A stretch of DNA of 64,000 nt from Megalobrama amblycephala. Taxonomy: Eukaryota > Chordata > Actinopteri > Cypriniformes > Xenocyprididae. This document shows, in pieces, positions 35,608 to 47,997 of the stretch. The translations under genes and the position numbers were made by a program. The notes beneath the pieces are model-generated. The model was given only the letters and a program-made list of their open reading frames with translations. It made no database searches and was not told the DNA's origin. The DNA is taken from positions 792,001 to 856,000 of the forward strand of contig NC_063051.1 of NCBI RefSeq assembly GCF_018812025.1. Reading direction: 5' to 3'. Every line of letters begins with the position of its first letter. Positions within the stretch are counted from its first letter, which is position 1.

Positions 35608-37118
35608 TCAGTGCCGTGTCTTGCTCTTACGTTTACCACCGGGCTTAGCGGAGACGGGCTGGGCACCACGCCCGCGACCGGCACCCTGCTGTCTGGCTGG
35701 TGTAGGCTGCTGCTTTGCCGTCTTAGCAGGGGCGGAGGACGATGCAGGCGGGCGCCCTCGGCGACGAGCGGGCTGAGGCTGAGCCACGGGCGGCTGGGTG
35801 GAGGCAGCAGCGGACCGCCGTGGCATGACGTGACTGATAGCCTCAGCCTGCTTCTGTGCAGCGGAGAACTGTTGGGCGAAGCTCTCCACCGCGTCGCCGA
35901 ATAGGCCGACCGGGGACACGGGGGAGTTCAGGAACCGCTGCTTGTCGGCATCCCGCATGTCCGCGAGGGTCAGCCAGAGGTGGCGCTGCTGGACTACCAA
36001 GGTAGACATCGCGTGACCAACAGCGCGTGCTGTCACCTTCGTTGCCCGGAGGGCAAGGTCAGTGGCAGCGCGCAGCTCCCCCAGCAGCTGTTGGTCAGGA
36101 CCTTCCTGGGGCATCTCCGACAGCGCCTTTGCTTGGTGAACCTGCAAGAGGGCCATCGCGTGCAGGGCGGAGGCAGCCTGCCCACAGGAACTGTAAGCTT
36201 TCTCAGTCAGACCGGCTGAGAACTTACAGGCCCGGGACGGGAGACGCGGCTCACCACGCCAGCCGGTGGCTGTTGGACACAACTGCATCGCAACCGAGCG
36301 CTCGACTGGCGGGATCCTCGCGTACCCCCTGGCTACCCCGCCGTCCAGGGAGGTGAAGGCGGACGGGGGGCCAGGCCTGGTACGGGCACTATACGGTGTC
36401 CGCCAAGACCTGGTCACTCATCATGCACCTCCGGGAAGAAAGGCATTGGGGCGGGACGCTGGGGCTGCCCAGCGCGACCCCCCCCCAAGTACCAATCATC
36501 CAGCCGAGATGGGCCGGGACAGGGTGGAGGGTTCCACTCGAGCCCGACGCACAAGGCTGCCCGAGAGAGCACAGCCGAGAGTTCGGGATCCGACTCGGCC
36601 ACCGCTACCGTCCCGGAGGGCGGCAGCGCGTCCGGATCTTCCTCTCCCGAATTCTCAAACTCGCCTTCCGACGCAGCGACCGACATCTGATCCTCCGCCG
36701 GCGCACCGAAGGTAACGGCTGGACAGTCCGAAGAGGGCCCAGCGGAAACCAACGGGCGAAAGATGGGTTGCGGTGCTGGCGAGGGGGCAGGGGCCCGAGG
36801 AGCGTTTCCGCTCGGCGGGGGAGCCCTGACCGTTATCCTCAGGCCGCCCTCCCTATACAGCGCCGTACCGTCCTTCCGGTTCCCACCGGAAAAAACGGTC
36901 GTACGCGGCATAGGAGAGGGGACTCCCGCTTCCTGAGACTTCAGGAAGGAGAGCCTCGACCTCAGCACCGCGATGGTCATGTTCCCGCAATGGGAACATG
37001 AACCATCCACAAAAGCTGCCTCAGCGTGCTGAACGCCCAAACACGAGATGCAGCGATTGTGCCCATCAGCAGGGACCAGGGAACGACCGCACCCAGTAAC
37101 GCACAGACGAAATGACAT
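35608..37118 (-). pseudogene. DIRS gag (frameshifted)
   Basis: The likely start is ATG 37118 (MSFRLCVTGCGRS); an in-frame ATG also occurs at 37163. A cysteine/histidine cluster at residues 6-45 (CVTGC, GHNRCISCLG, HAEAA, CSHC) looks like the zinc-binding head of fish DIRS gag. The frame stops at 36414 after PFFPEVHDE, and the expected continuation (TRSWRTPYSAR) resumes in another frame and runs to 35608 with a basic C-terminus (RRRGRPP, GKRKSKTRH). This fits a one-base deletion near 36416. Gag would package the RNA; this copy makes only separate halves. Confidence 0.8.
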
Positions 37119-37449
37119 ACTGTCAGGGTTCGTCTGTAAAGCTCTTTTAGAAGGGGAAGTCAACTCACTCGTGCTGAAGCACCCAGGGAGCGACGCGATG
37201 TGTCAGGTACACCACTCCCTGACACACCGAGGAACCGGCCCAAATCGCTCACACACACACTCTTTGTGTTGCCGTGAAAACAGCAGTTTTAGAGCTTATA
37301 GCTCAGCTCCTCGGACACTCGCGACCTCGCTGAACGTGCCCTCTTCACCAGCACTGAAGCTCGCTGTAATCCTCTTCTTGAGGCAATGTTTTAATTCAGA
37401 AAACAACGAAGAAGGAGTCTTCAAACAGGACACCAGTAAATGGCTCCGA

Positions 37450-37645
37450 AGCGAAAGACAGAGTGCGATTGCATCCGCTTCCTATTTATATACACCTGTC
37501 GGGGGCGGTGCGCATTATGCAAATATCGCACGCCAATTCCATTGGCTTGTTTTAGTTTACACGAAGATGATAGGGCTCTCTAAGCGATATCCCAATTCGT
37601 CGGTCACTTCTGACGTACGTCGAACGTGACCGACTGAAAGGGAAC
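37450..37645. repeat. DIRS terminal repeat (element 5' side)
   Basis: Inverse of 31580-31749 over about 170 bp, with its own 25-bp outer end (complement GTTCCCTTTCAGTCGGTCAC). Confidence 0.9.
37470..37530 (-). promoter_or_regulatory. predicted DIRS promoter: GC box and TATA box
   Basis: Read on the minus strand: CACCGCCCCCGACAGG followed by GTGTATATAAATAGG, a GC-rich box then a TATA box (complement of 37481-37495), upstream of gag. The same sequence sits inverted in the other terminal repeat, so both ends could drive inward transcription. Prediction from motifs only. Confidence 0.5.
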
Positions 37646-38430
37646 TGATTTTATAGGTAGGCCTAATTTACTACACATTGACATTTAAATAACCTGAAAA
37701 TATTGTGGATTATTAAGGCTAATTTTACTAACCACTCTTGCTTTATGGGGTAAGCACACTTATGTTCTCATTTCAGAGTTGTTCGAGTAAATGATTCATT
37801 ATAGACCGTGTGGACAGATCAGTTGTTGTCATGATTCATTAAAATGAATCTGTTCAAATGAGTCGTTAGTTCGCGAATTGGACATTAGCGGACGTTGACG
37901 CGTTGCGTGCGAATCGCAACTGTTATTAGGATATCACAAAAGATTTGTCAACACAGAAAACACTTCACCACTGGATAGGATTTTCTTTCTGTTTAATGAA
38001 ATTGTGGTTTATGTCAGCTGCACGTGCAGGGCACCTGTCAGAGAAGATGAGGTGACGTTCTTTTGAGCACTATTCACACCCAGCGGTTATTCAGGAAAAA
38101 CATTCTCCGAATGCGCCTCGTGAAACATGGATTCGGTCTTACGAACTTTTAGCATTGTGTCAGTTGATTTAGATTATTATGTGTGAGGTAGAGAGAGTGC
38201 AAAGACTGCGCTTACTTTCTCGCGCGCACGAGGGAGGAGCTCTGCTCGTTCTGTCCGTCAGCGCAGCAATCATCTCCCTCCTTCATTTTACAGTCGAATG
38301 GTGGCTAGAACGGCTCCAGGTTCAAAGGTCAATACGGAGTGGATTAATCTGCGTTATTTTTTTTTTAACGCGTTATTTTTTCTCAGATTAATTAATCGAA
38401 ATTAACGCGTTATTTTGACAGCCCTAATAC

Positions 38431-38434
<4 letters not shown>

Positions 38435-38492
<58 letters not shown>
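38435..38492. repeat. (AT)n tract
   Basis: About 58 bases of alternating AT next to the right end of the hAT element. Confidence 0.95.
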
Positions 38493-38493
<1 letters not shown>

Positions 38494-41039
38494 CTTATAA
38501 ATTTATATAATCAATAAAGGTGCCAGATCCATTCAACCGGCTGGCAGCCCAGGTCCTCATCAGCTAGGCGGCTAACCAATCAAAACCAATATAAAGTGAC
38601 ATACCCAAAGACATCTGTGACAGAACAAGCTAGAGAAGAGCAGTGCTCCAGGTGAGGATGTCTTCCCCCAGGGCTTAACCATCCGCTGAGGATTGTGGGT
38701 CAATAGTGAGGGTTGTTGTACACAAAGCAGGGCAGGATCAGGTGGCGTCGTCACACAGCTGGGTTGGTTGGGCAGCTGAAGCTCAGAGGTGGTACAAACA
38801 CACACACAGTGACAGAGCAATGACACAGGCCTGTTACATGACGCCGTTTACACACCTGAGTGCCTTGCGGCTTTGACTCACAATCGCCGAATGTGTTTAA
38901 GTCAGAATGAAGCTAGCAAGACCTCTCATGTGGGCACATGTGTTCACATATAAGCAGACCCAGGAATTGGGCAGAATTTTCCACACTGATTTGGGAGAAC
39001 AATCGGTGGAATTCTTGAAACTTTTTTGACGTAAAAACATAGCCAGAAAAATTGACATTTTATATATGCCCCTGCACACCCATCCATTCCAGTCAAAACT
39101 ACATATCATTGAAAAAAACAATGCAACAACCAGCCTAAATCAGTGCAATGCCAGGAAGCTCATAAACCACAGTGCATCAGTGCATTGGCGCACATGCTGA
39201 TGAAGAAAAACCTTGCTGATTGAGACAACCTTCGCAGCCAATCTTAATATGCGATAACAATAAACGCTCGGGGTAAGACTATATTGGATTCATTTTTTTC
39301 CTGGGTCGAGTTTCTCTAACGTTGATGACTAAGGAGGTCTGCGCTGAATAGCAGCCATATTAGGCTGCGTCCTAATGAACAATGCTGCCTGACAAACACT
39401 TGAAATTTCATCTCATGTGAAAATTGAGATCTGAGGAGAAGGGTGACCATTTGTGTACGTGTCGCTGCGAACCGCTCAATGCCCACCTACCCTTGAGCAG
39501 CGGCCCTGGGAAATCAAACAAACAAAGAGTGATAAAGCAGCAAACAATCGTCCATCACGGCCCCCGCTATCACATCTGAAGAACGGAGAGCGCGCAGCGT
39601 GATCGCTTCTCTCCTAATGACTTTCCTCTTCATTAGATTCATCTGAGCTTCACTCGCTTAGTACTCAAAGTCTGATAATGTTTGTGCCCGGAGCACAAAC
39701 CCCCTTCATTAACCTTTAAAAGGACTCATTACACAATTGCACACACCCAGAGATACTGGGTTACGGATGCTGAAGGGCGATTGGTTGGAGAGAAGTTCAA
39801 TGTGAAAATTGCATCAGATTTGTTGATTCGACTCTAATCTTTCATCTAGCTGTCTGCCTGCTTACCTATCAGTGAGTTTAATCGAATGATGGAGATCCAT
39901 CTGCAGCGCAAATCGTTTCCTCTGAACCGACTGCACAGAAATTGTCCTTCCCTTTCACAAACAAATTTAATCATACCCTCGGGTTGCAGAGGATTGGCAA
40001 TCCATGCCTGGTAAATGTCGGAATGTCTCATAAAGGCATGTGTAAGTGCTTTGTACGTCGTAAGGACTCCATTTCATTACTTCCACCTCCTACTGAAGAG
40101 AGTCCTGCAATTTTAATGCACCCACAGATAATTTATGCCATTAATTCTGCAGTTCCATGAATACATCTTTCTCCAAAGCAACTTGTGAGAATTACTTTAC
40201 GTTGTAACATGCAAAGAAGCATGACTGTACCTGGAGGCGCTGACAGCAAACACAGCTGCTCCGAGTTCAATTAATCTCTTCCGAGGCAAAGCGGTCCAGA
40301 GCGCAGCATCATCAAAAGAGCGCCGGATCCTTTCTTTAGGCCTCAGCCTCTCAAAGAGATCAAAGTCTAGATGAAGTGCTACGACATGACCAACGCTGCT
40401 TTGTGTAGGCCTACATGTAAACATGCTTGATCCACAGCAATCAAAATCAAGAAGAATTGAATCTCGATCTCATGACCAACAACAGCCAGCCGTCGGTGCT
40501 GGAGAAAAGCTTCTTCCAGGCCTGGTGGAGCAGATAGGAGATGTGTGCTGAGCTGGTGATCTGTTTAAAGGTGAACTTGACAGAACAATTGTGGATTTTT
40601 TCTCGCTCTGAAAAACCTTTGGGGCGAGAGTTGATGAGCAGCACTGGGAATCTGGATGCAACAAGAATCCGATACATCCTGGCAGTGCAGGAAAAGAGTG
40701 CTGACATCTCAGTGGTTGAATAAAAGTAAGAATTAGATGCACAACCTGGAACAAAACAAGCTGAACAGTTGTTAAGTTTAATGGCAAAGTGTGCAATTAA
40801 TGTGCACAAAAACAACTCCATCTGCAACTGTTTTTCCGACAGATACAGAGAGTCTCTTTTCAGAAAAGACTATTTATAGTTGACTCAGAACAAAAATAGG
40901 ATAGGAGAAAGTATTTTAACTGGAAAAAGACACTAAAGCCAACATTAAAAGGCGTCAAAAAGCATTTACGTTCCTAATGTGCATCTCAAATGCTTCTTTT
41001 TCAAATCGCTGTCATATTAGTCCACATACAGTTCATTTT
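38493..41039. other. unique-looking sequence, no supported gene
   Basis: No repeat signature or credible coding frame was found over this stretch. 39550-40450 is balanced in composition. The longest frame (126 codons, minus, 40447-40827) has no recognisable domain. Confidence 0.35.
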
Positions 41040-41247
41040 ATTATTAATTTATATATAAATATAAGTTATTTATAGGTAATATATGTATATTTATAAATAT
41101 TTTATGTCATATATGTCTTTATAAAGTTATATTTTATATATATATATATATAGCTATTAATAAATATACTTTATAAAGACATATATAATATATGACACTC
41201 TTTATATAATATTTATTATACATATATATATATATATAACTTTATAA

Positions 41248-41307
<60 letters not shown>

Positions 41308-41315
41308 CTTTATAA

Positions 41316-41363
<48 letters not shown>

Positions 41364-41518
41364 CTTTATAAAGATATATATATATACACACACATATAGA
41401 TTTATTTATAAATATTTTATGTCATATATATGTCTTTATAAAGCTATATTTTATATATATAGCTATTAATAAATATAACTTTATAAAGACATATATAATA
41501 TATATTATACATTTATAA

Positions 41519-41590
<72 letters not shown>

Positions 41591-41615
41591 GTATAATAAA
41601 ATTATATCAAAAATT

Positions 41616-41670
<55 letters not shown>

Positions 41671-41694
41671 CTTTATAAAGATATATATATATAT

Positions 41695-41735
<41 letters not shown>

Positions 41736-41890
41736 GATGTATTTATAAATATTTTATGTCATATATATGTCTTTATAAAGCTATATTTTTATATATATAG
41801 CTATTAATAAATATAACTTTATAAAGACATATATAATATATATATTATACATTTATATTAAATATAAATAAATATATATTTATAGACATT
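41040..41890. repeat. AT-rich region with three copies of a ~140-bp unit
   Basis: The phrase 'aatattttatgtcatatat' followed by 'gtctttataaag', 'tagctattaataaatata' and 'ctttataaagacatatataa' occurs at about 41096, 41407 and 41746. Long (AT)n tracts (41251-41300, 41321-41357, 41527-41586, 41625-41664) and a (CA)n run (41700-41730) lie between. The ACTTTATAAAG palindrome recurs throughout. Confidence 0.75.
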
Positions 41891-43104
41891 TTTTATATTT
41901 TTTATATTCTTTTTACTTGTGGGTGCAGGACACTATAGTTCATTTATGTAAGTGAGGATAGCCTCATACTTTGTATAGTTATATAATATTTTCAAATAGG
42001 GCCAATTTTGATTTCATGACTTTAAGGTTTGTTATTTATCGAGTTAAAAAAACCATAAGAAATTGCTACACTCTTATCTAACCATACAGACAGGCATTAA
42101 AATGTCAGTTCTATCTATATCTGTTGATTGTTATTTGTTTCCCTTCGTGTGAGTTTTCTCAGGCTGGAAATAGACAACGACGTGAACTGACCCACTTTTC
42201 CCCCCAACAGAAAAGAGGGCAGGGAAAAGAGATACTCTGGGAGGAAAAAGCAGAGGAATCGCAGAAGATCTAATGAACCTGTATTTGCATATGGCATTTG
42301 CATGTGGAGCGCTAATAAAGGCCATTTTTGGTCCTGGCGATAGCAGTGTTGAGCTTAGGGGGAATGTGCAGTCATTATAGCCACTCAGATACCCATACAA
42401 ATGGGGCTCCTGTTCAGACAAGCAGCCTAACCTGTCGGAGGCAGGCATTTTGACCCATCTTACGCTCACACACACACAAATTATACAGCAAATGCATCAA
42501 GAAACCCAAAGAGACCAGCTGTAGGGTGTTCGCTTGCATCGGGTTATGACTCTACTCTCGCTCATCCAAACATGTTATTTGCTAATTACACTAAACATCT
42601 CTTGAACACTTCTTCTCCAGTCACCCTATGCATTAGGACGCATTGCAATCAGCTATTTGTACAATTACTGTGTTTGGCTATTAAATTGGAGCCCTACCAA
42701 GCATTGTGAAACCTTTTCCCCCAAGGTGCCAGAAAGGAGGGCAAATATCTGTGTCTCACAAACGCAGATGTGGATATATAGGGCATGAACGAGCGGCTCA
42801 CAGTCAGTGTGTAAGTGTAACGGATCAGACGGAAGTGCAAATATTATGACAGTAGAGTAAACCGGTGGATTTTACTGACCAGAAGTCACAGTTTGACTGC
42901 AAATAAATTGCACAGCAGTGCGAGAAATTAGTATAGAGTTTAGTGGAGCTTATTGGCAGAAAAAAGGAATATTTTGGGCTAAAGTGTGACGAATTAAGAC
43001 CTTGTAGTCAATTCACTTTAAAGAATTATACTCCTATTTGAATTATAGCAACAAAAAGTCTTTTAAAACTACAATTATATAAATTGCACAGAAAACACTT
43101 TCAA
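41891..43104. other. unique-looking sequence, no supported gene
   Basis: 42480-43000 has balanced composition and homeodomain-like TAATTA/CTAATTAC words, but no coding frame. Possible regulatory DNA; not demonstrable here. Confidence 0.3.
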
Positions 43105-45660
43105 AATCATTTCAAAACTTAAACTAGAAATGTTGCCTTGGCAACTATCTGAAAATAGAAATATTAGACAAAACAAATCATTTCAAAACTTAAATTAGAA
43201 ATGTTGCCTTGGCAACTATCTGAAAATAGAAATATTAGACAAAAAAAATTCATTTCAAAACTTAAACTAGAAATGTTGCCTTGGCAACTATCTGAAAATA
43301 GAAATATTAGACAAAACAAATTTAATTAAAAAAACTTAAACTAGAAATGATGCCTTGGCAACTATTTGAAAATAGAAATATTAGACAAAACAAATTTAAT
43401 TTAAAAAACTTAAATTAGAAATGTTGCCTTGGCAACTATCTGAAAATAGAAATATTAGAAAAAAAATCATTTCAAAACTTAAACTAGAAATGTTGCCTTG
43501 GCAACTATCTGAAAATAGAAATATTAGACAAAACAAATCATTTCAAAACTTAAATTAGAAATGTTGCCTTGGCAACTATCTGAAAATAGAAATATTAGAC
43601 CAAAAAAAATTCATTTCAAAACTTAAACTAGAAATGTTGCCTTGGCAACTATCTGAAAATAGAAATATTAGACAAAACAAATTTAATTTAAAAAACTTAA
43701 ACTAGAAATGATGCCTTGGCAACTATTTGAAAATAGAAATATTAGACAAAACAAATTTAATTTAAAAAACAAACTAGAAATGTTGCCTTGGCAACTATCT
43801 GAAAATAGAAATATTAGACAAAACAAATCATTTCAAAACTTAAATTAGAAATGTTGCCTTGGCAACTATCTGAAAATAGAAATATTAGAAAAAAAATCAT
43901 TTCAAAACTTAAACTAGAAATGTTGCCTTGGCAACTATCTGAAAATAGAAATATTAGACAAAAAAATTCATTTCAAAACTTAAACTAGAAATGTTGCCTT
44001 GGCAACTATCTGAAAATAGAAATATTAGACAAAACAAATTTAATTTAAAAAACTTAAACTAGAAATGCTGCCTTGGCAACTATCTGAAAATAGAAATATT
44101 AGACAAAAAAAATCATTTCAAAACTTAAACTAGAAATGCTGCCTTGGCAACTATCTGAAAATAGAAATATTAGACAAAAAAATCATTTCAAAACTTAAAC
44201 TAGAAATGTTGCCTTGGCAACTATCTGAAAATAGAAATATTAGACAAAACAAATTTAATTTAAAAAACTTAAACTAGAAATGCTGCCTTGGCAACTATCT
44301 GAAAATAGAAATATTAAACAAAAAAATCATTTCAAAACTTAAATTAGAAATGTTGCCTTGGCAACTATCTGAAAATAGAAATATTAGACAAAACAAATTT
44401 AATTTAAAAAACTTAAACTAGAAATGCTGCCTTGGCAACTATCTGAAAATAGAAATATTAGACAAAAAAAATCATTTCAAAACTTAAACTAGAAATGCTG
44501 CCTTGGCAACTATCTGAAAATAGAAATATTAGACAAAAAAATCATTTCAAAACTTAAACTAGAAATGTTGCCTTGGCAACTATCTGAAAATAGAAATATT
44601 AGACAAAACAAATTTAATTTAAAAAACTTAAACTAGAAATGCTGCCTTGGCAACTATCTGAAAATAGAAATATTAAACAAAAAAATCATTTCAAAACTTA
44701 AATTAGAAATGTTGCCTTGGCAACTATCTGAAAATAGAAATATTAGACAAAACAAATTTAATTTAAAAAACTTAAACTAGAAATGTTGCCTTGGCAACTA
44801 TCTGAAAATAGAAATATTAGACAAAACAAATTTAATTTAAAAAACTTAAACTAGAAATGTTGCCTTGGCAACTATCTTAAAATAGAAATATTAAACAAAA
44901 AAATCATTTCAAAACTTAAATTAGAAATGTTGCCTTGGCAACTATCTGAAAATAGAAATATTAGACAAAACAAATTTAATTAAAAAAACTTAAACTAGAA
45001 ATGTTGCCTTGGCAACTATCTGAAAATAGAAATATTAGAAAAAAAATCATTTCAAAACTTAAACTAGAAATGTTGCCTTGGCAACTATCTGAAAATAAAA
45101 ATATTAGACAAAACAAATTTAATTTAAAAACTTAAACTAGAAATGTTGCCTTGGCAACTATCTGAAAATAGAAATATTAGACAAAACAAATCATTTCAAA
45201 ACTTAAACTAGAAATGTTGCCTTGGCAACTATCTGAAAATAGAAATATTAGACAAAACAAATTTAATTTAAAAAACAAACTAGAAATGCTGCCTTGGCAA
45301 CTATCTGAAAATAGAAATATTAGACAAAAAAAAATCATTTCAAAACTTAAACTAGAAATGCTGCCTTGGCAACTATCTGAAAATAGAAATATTAGACAAA
45401 AAAAATCATTTCAAAACTTAAACTAGAAATGTTGCCTTGGCAACTATCTGAAAATAGAAATATTAGACAAAACAAATTTAATTTAAAAAACTTAAACTAG
45501 AAATGTTGCCTTGGCAACTATCTGAAAATAGAAATATTAGACAAAAAAAATTTCATTTCAAAACTTAAATTAGAAATGTTGCCTTGGCAACTATCTGAAA
45601 ATAGAAATATTAGACAAAAAAAAATCATTTCAAAACTTAAACTAGAAATGTTGCGTTGAC
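43105..45660. repeat. ~72-bp minisatellite, 36 units, each with an RFX X-box-like palindrome
   Basis: Each unit has 'actagaaatgttgccttggc' then 'aactatctgaaaatagaaat' and 'attagacaaaa', separated by one of two spacers ('tcatttcaaaactta' or 'tttaatttaaaaaactta'). I count 36 cores: 25 GTTGCCTTGGCAAC, 8 GCTGCC variants, 2 GATGCC variants and one decayed last unit (GTTGCGTTGACAAC). The perfect core fits the published X-box form GTNRCC-N(0-3)-RGYAAC. Short frames in the array are periodic and not genes. The first unit is near 43115; the array decays at 45655 into A-rich DNA. Confidence 0.93.
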
Positions 45661-45890
45661 AACTGAAAGAAAATGTTTAAGCTGAAATACTAAAATAAAA
45701 AAAATAAAAAAATTAAATAAATGAAAATAGAAATGTTTGTCAAAAACTAATAAATTAAAAAAGAACATAAAATTATTTAAATAAAAACTGAAAATATAAA
45801 AAAATAAAAGCTGATTCAAAATATTAATATATACTATAATAGTATAAAAATAATAAGAGTATTTTTTTTTTTTTTTTTGGTGAACTATTC
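45661..45890. repeat. A-rich low-complexity tail
   Basis: 'aaataaaaaaaataaaaaaattaaataaat' type sequence and a T-run of 18 at about 45862-45879, directly after the X-box satellite. Confidence 0.6.
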
Positions 45891-46469
45891 CTTTAGGCTA
45901 CCAAAATATTATTATATGCAATAATGATGTTTTTTTTTTTTTCGAATTGTGAGTGTAAATGCATTTTGTTAGCATTATTGTTTTTGCAGTTGATTACATT
46001 TCCACATAATGTCTGCAACACGTACACTATAAAGTGCTCCCCTTCTGTCTTTGACATATATGTATTCATTTAGCACACAGAGCGCTATAAAAGGGAAACT
46101 CATTACCGCTGCCCATTAGATGTAATTCTATGCTACATTGACCTTTCTTATTAACTGCGACATATTGAAGTGGTTTTTAGTGCAGCCGAGTAAAGCGTTT
46201 TCACAACCAGTCTAAATGCCCAGCGCTACGACAAAACAACCCATACTATTTCACAAAATACCAGGGAGTTTAACAGCACCAGAGGATTGGAAGGGAGACA
46301 TTTTAACTCAAAAACAGTGTCGGCTGAAGTTGGCTACACCTGTGAGGTATGACACCCTTCACACGCTTCTGAGATGACGAGTGAAATATATACACAACCA
46401 CAGTACACAAGTCAGTGACAGATAGCTGAGGAAAACATGCTGAACTGTATGACACTAACTGGACGTTAA
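45891..46469. other. unique-looking sequence, no supported gene
   Basis: No coding frame or repeat recognised. Confidence 0.3.
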
Positions 46470-46720
46470 ATGGGTGCTATTATGTTTTTTATGTTTCTTT
46501 CTGTAGTGTGTAATGTTGCTGTTTGAGCATGAAAAAGTCAGCAAAGTCCCTCCAGAGGGAGTTATTCTTGTAATTCCAGTCACTTACAAAAAAATAAAAC
46601 TGTCTCGCCAGCATGTAAAGCAGCAAACTACAGTTTTACGTCCAAAACAAGTGGCTGTACAATAAACTAAATAAGTGAGCAGAAAGGCACATTGACAATA
46701 GGGTCAATTGGTTGAGACAT
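46470..46720 (+). mobile_element. fragment of the 27847-type DNA element
   Basis: 'gtgtaatgttgctgtttgag' and 'cagcaaagtccctccagagg' match the left part of the element at 27847-28000. Confidence 0.45.
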
Positions 46721-47985
46721 AAATGATTATGTGATTCTGGTACATGGCTTATATTTCATTAGACTTTCCAATCACAGATATCTGTAAAGGTTAAGGCACA
46801 AATCAAACTGACCAATAATCCACAACCCCATTGGACAAACACTCATTTAATAAAAACAATGAAAGTATCAAAGGAGTTGCGGTCACACAGAGAAATCAAT
46901 AAAATGAAGATACCCAGAAAATGCTGAAATAAATTGCCCTGAGGACTATCGAGCGAAACTCGTTTTATTCCATCCTTCAGTTTACTTGATTTTTCATTTT
47001 TATCAAGGAGCCTTTAAGTGAGAGAACTTACAGAGACCAAAGTGTAAAGTCAAAAGTGTTTAGTGTCTTAGTTGGTACCTTCGAACCAACAATTTCTGCC
47101 ATATACTGTGGTGAACGAAAAGACATGAACGACACATATCAACACAAACATCTGCTGCTTACACCAACTATTAAATTACTGTCCAATTCTTATTTTATTG
47201 TCACATCTGTGATGGTTTTCATCACATTCTGGCGATTTTGCAATGCAGTGGCATGAATACTGCACAGCTGGGACGGGACAGCAGTTATAGCAATGCTTTC
47301 ATTGCTCAGAGAGCATTTCAATATAAAACAATTACAAAACTATAATTAGACAGTGACATTTATGCACATTTAACGATATTGTTCATTGCTTCAGGAATTG
47401 AGAGCAGATAAATACAGGATAGTGCACTGGCCATAACGTATTAGAGTACACGTCCACATGTCTGAACATGTCAGAAGACCTCACAAAACTGTGTCACGAC
47501 AAATCAGCTCAATCAAAACCCACTGGGCTCCGTCAGGACAGGACCACTGAGTGAAAATTGACTGTGTAAGACAAGGGATCCTGGGGATTTACAGGATGAT
47601 GCATTTTGGCAAGAACAGCGACTGTGAACAGCGTCTTTGAGTCCCGAACATGTGAACAAAATGTTTATCAAAAGATCAGAGCTTAATGTAGGGCTTTTAA
47701 CTAGTTGCTTATTAGCTTGTATATTGGTTGTTTGTTAGTACTTAAGCACATATTAATGCCGTATTCTGCATGACCATATTCTACATCCCTTAATCCTACC
47801 CAATATTTGAACTTAACCACTACAACAACTATCTTACTAGCTATTAATTAGTAAATTAAGAGTTTATTGAGGGAAAAGTGATAATTAATGGTGAATATGT
47901 GTTCCCAATACTAAAGTATTTTAAAAAAGCATTTAAAAATGCTGATGAGGGGGGTTTACAGCCAAAACACCCCCCAAAGGGCACA
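46721..47985. other. no recognisable gene
   Basis: Unique-looking, AT-rich. The frame at 47056-47256 has no domain. Confidence 0.35.
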
Positions 47986-47997
47986 CCCCCAGGACAT

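Larger units (their letters stand above)
31529..37645 (-). mobile_element. DIRS-group tyrosine-recombinase retrotransposon, 6.1 kb, pol dead
   Basis: The coding strand is minus, so the element's 5' end is near 37645 and its 3' end near 31529. In element order it has: an inverted terminal repeat, a broken gag, a broken RT/RNase H frame, an intact tyrosine recombinase, an internal complementary region (31804-31916) and the second terminal repeat. No target duplication is visible (flanks 'tctaaact' and 'tgatttta'), as expected for recombinase-mediated insertion. Both ends read AAC on the plus strand, and the complementary region holds the matching GTT once at its junction. This is the described organisation of DIRS1-like elements, which replicate through a circular intermediate and integrate by a tyrosine recombinase. 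It is inserted in a hAT element. Confidence 0.95.
31065..38426. mobile_element. hAT element split by the DIRS retrotransposon
   Basis: Left end TAGGGCTGTCAATCGATTAA and right end complement TAGGGCTGTCAAAATAACGC. Subterminal ATTAATTAATC words occur on both sides. Possible 8-bp duplications in AT repeat: ATATATAT (31057-31064) and ATACATAT (38427-38434). With the DIRS element removed, about 1.25 kb remains, without a transposase frame. An A-run (31327-31353) lies in the left part. Confidence 0.75.

Noticed and set aside
35072..37001. Long plus-strand open frames (up to 234 codons) across the DIRS region
   Set aside because: Antisense shadows of the GC-rich gag/pol genes; no domain, and the minus strand carries the recognisable proteins.
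31529..37645. Endogenous retrovirus or LTR retrotransposon
   Set aside because: No direct LTRs, integrase, protease or envelope; inverted ends, ICR and tyrosine recombinase identify DIRS.
43105..45660. CRISPR-like array
   Set aside because: The whole unit is repeated with no unique spacers, and the host is a vertebrate.
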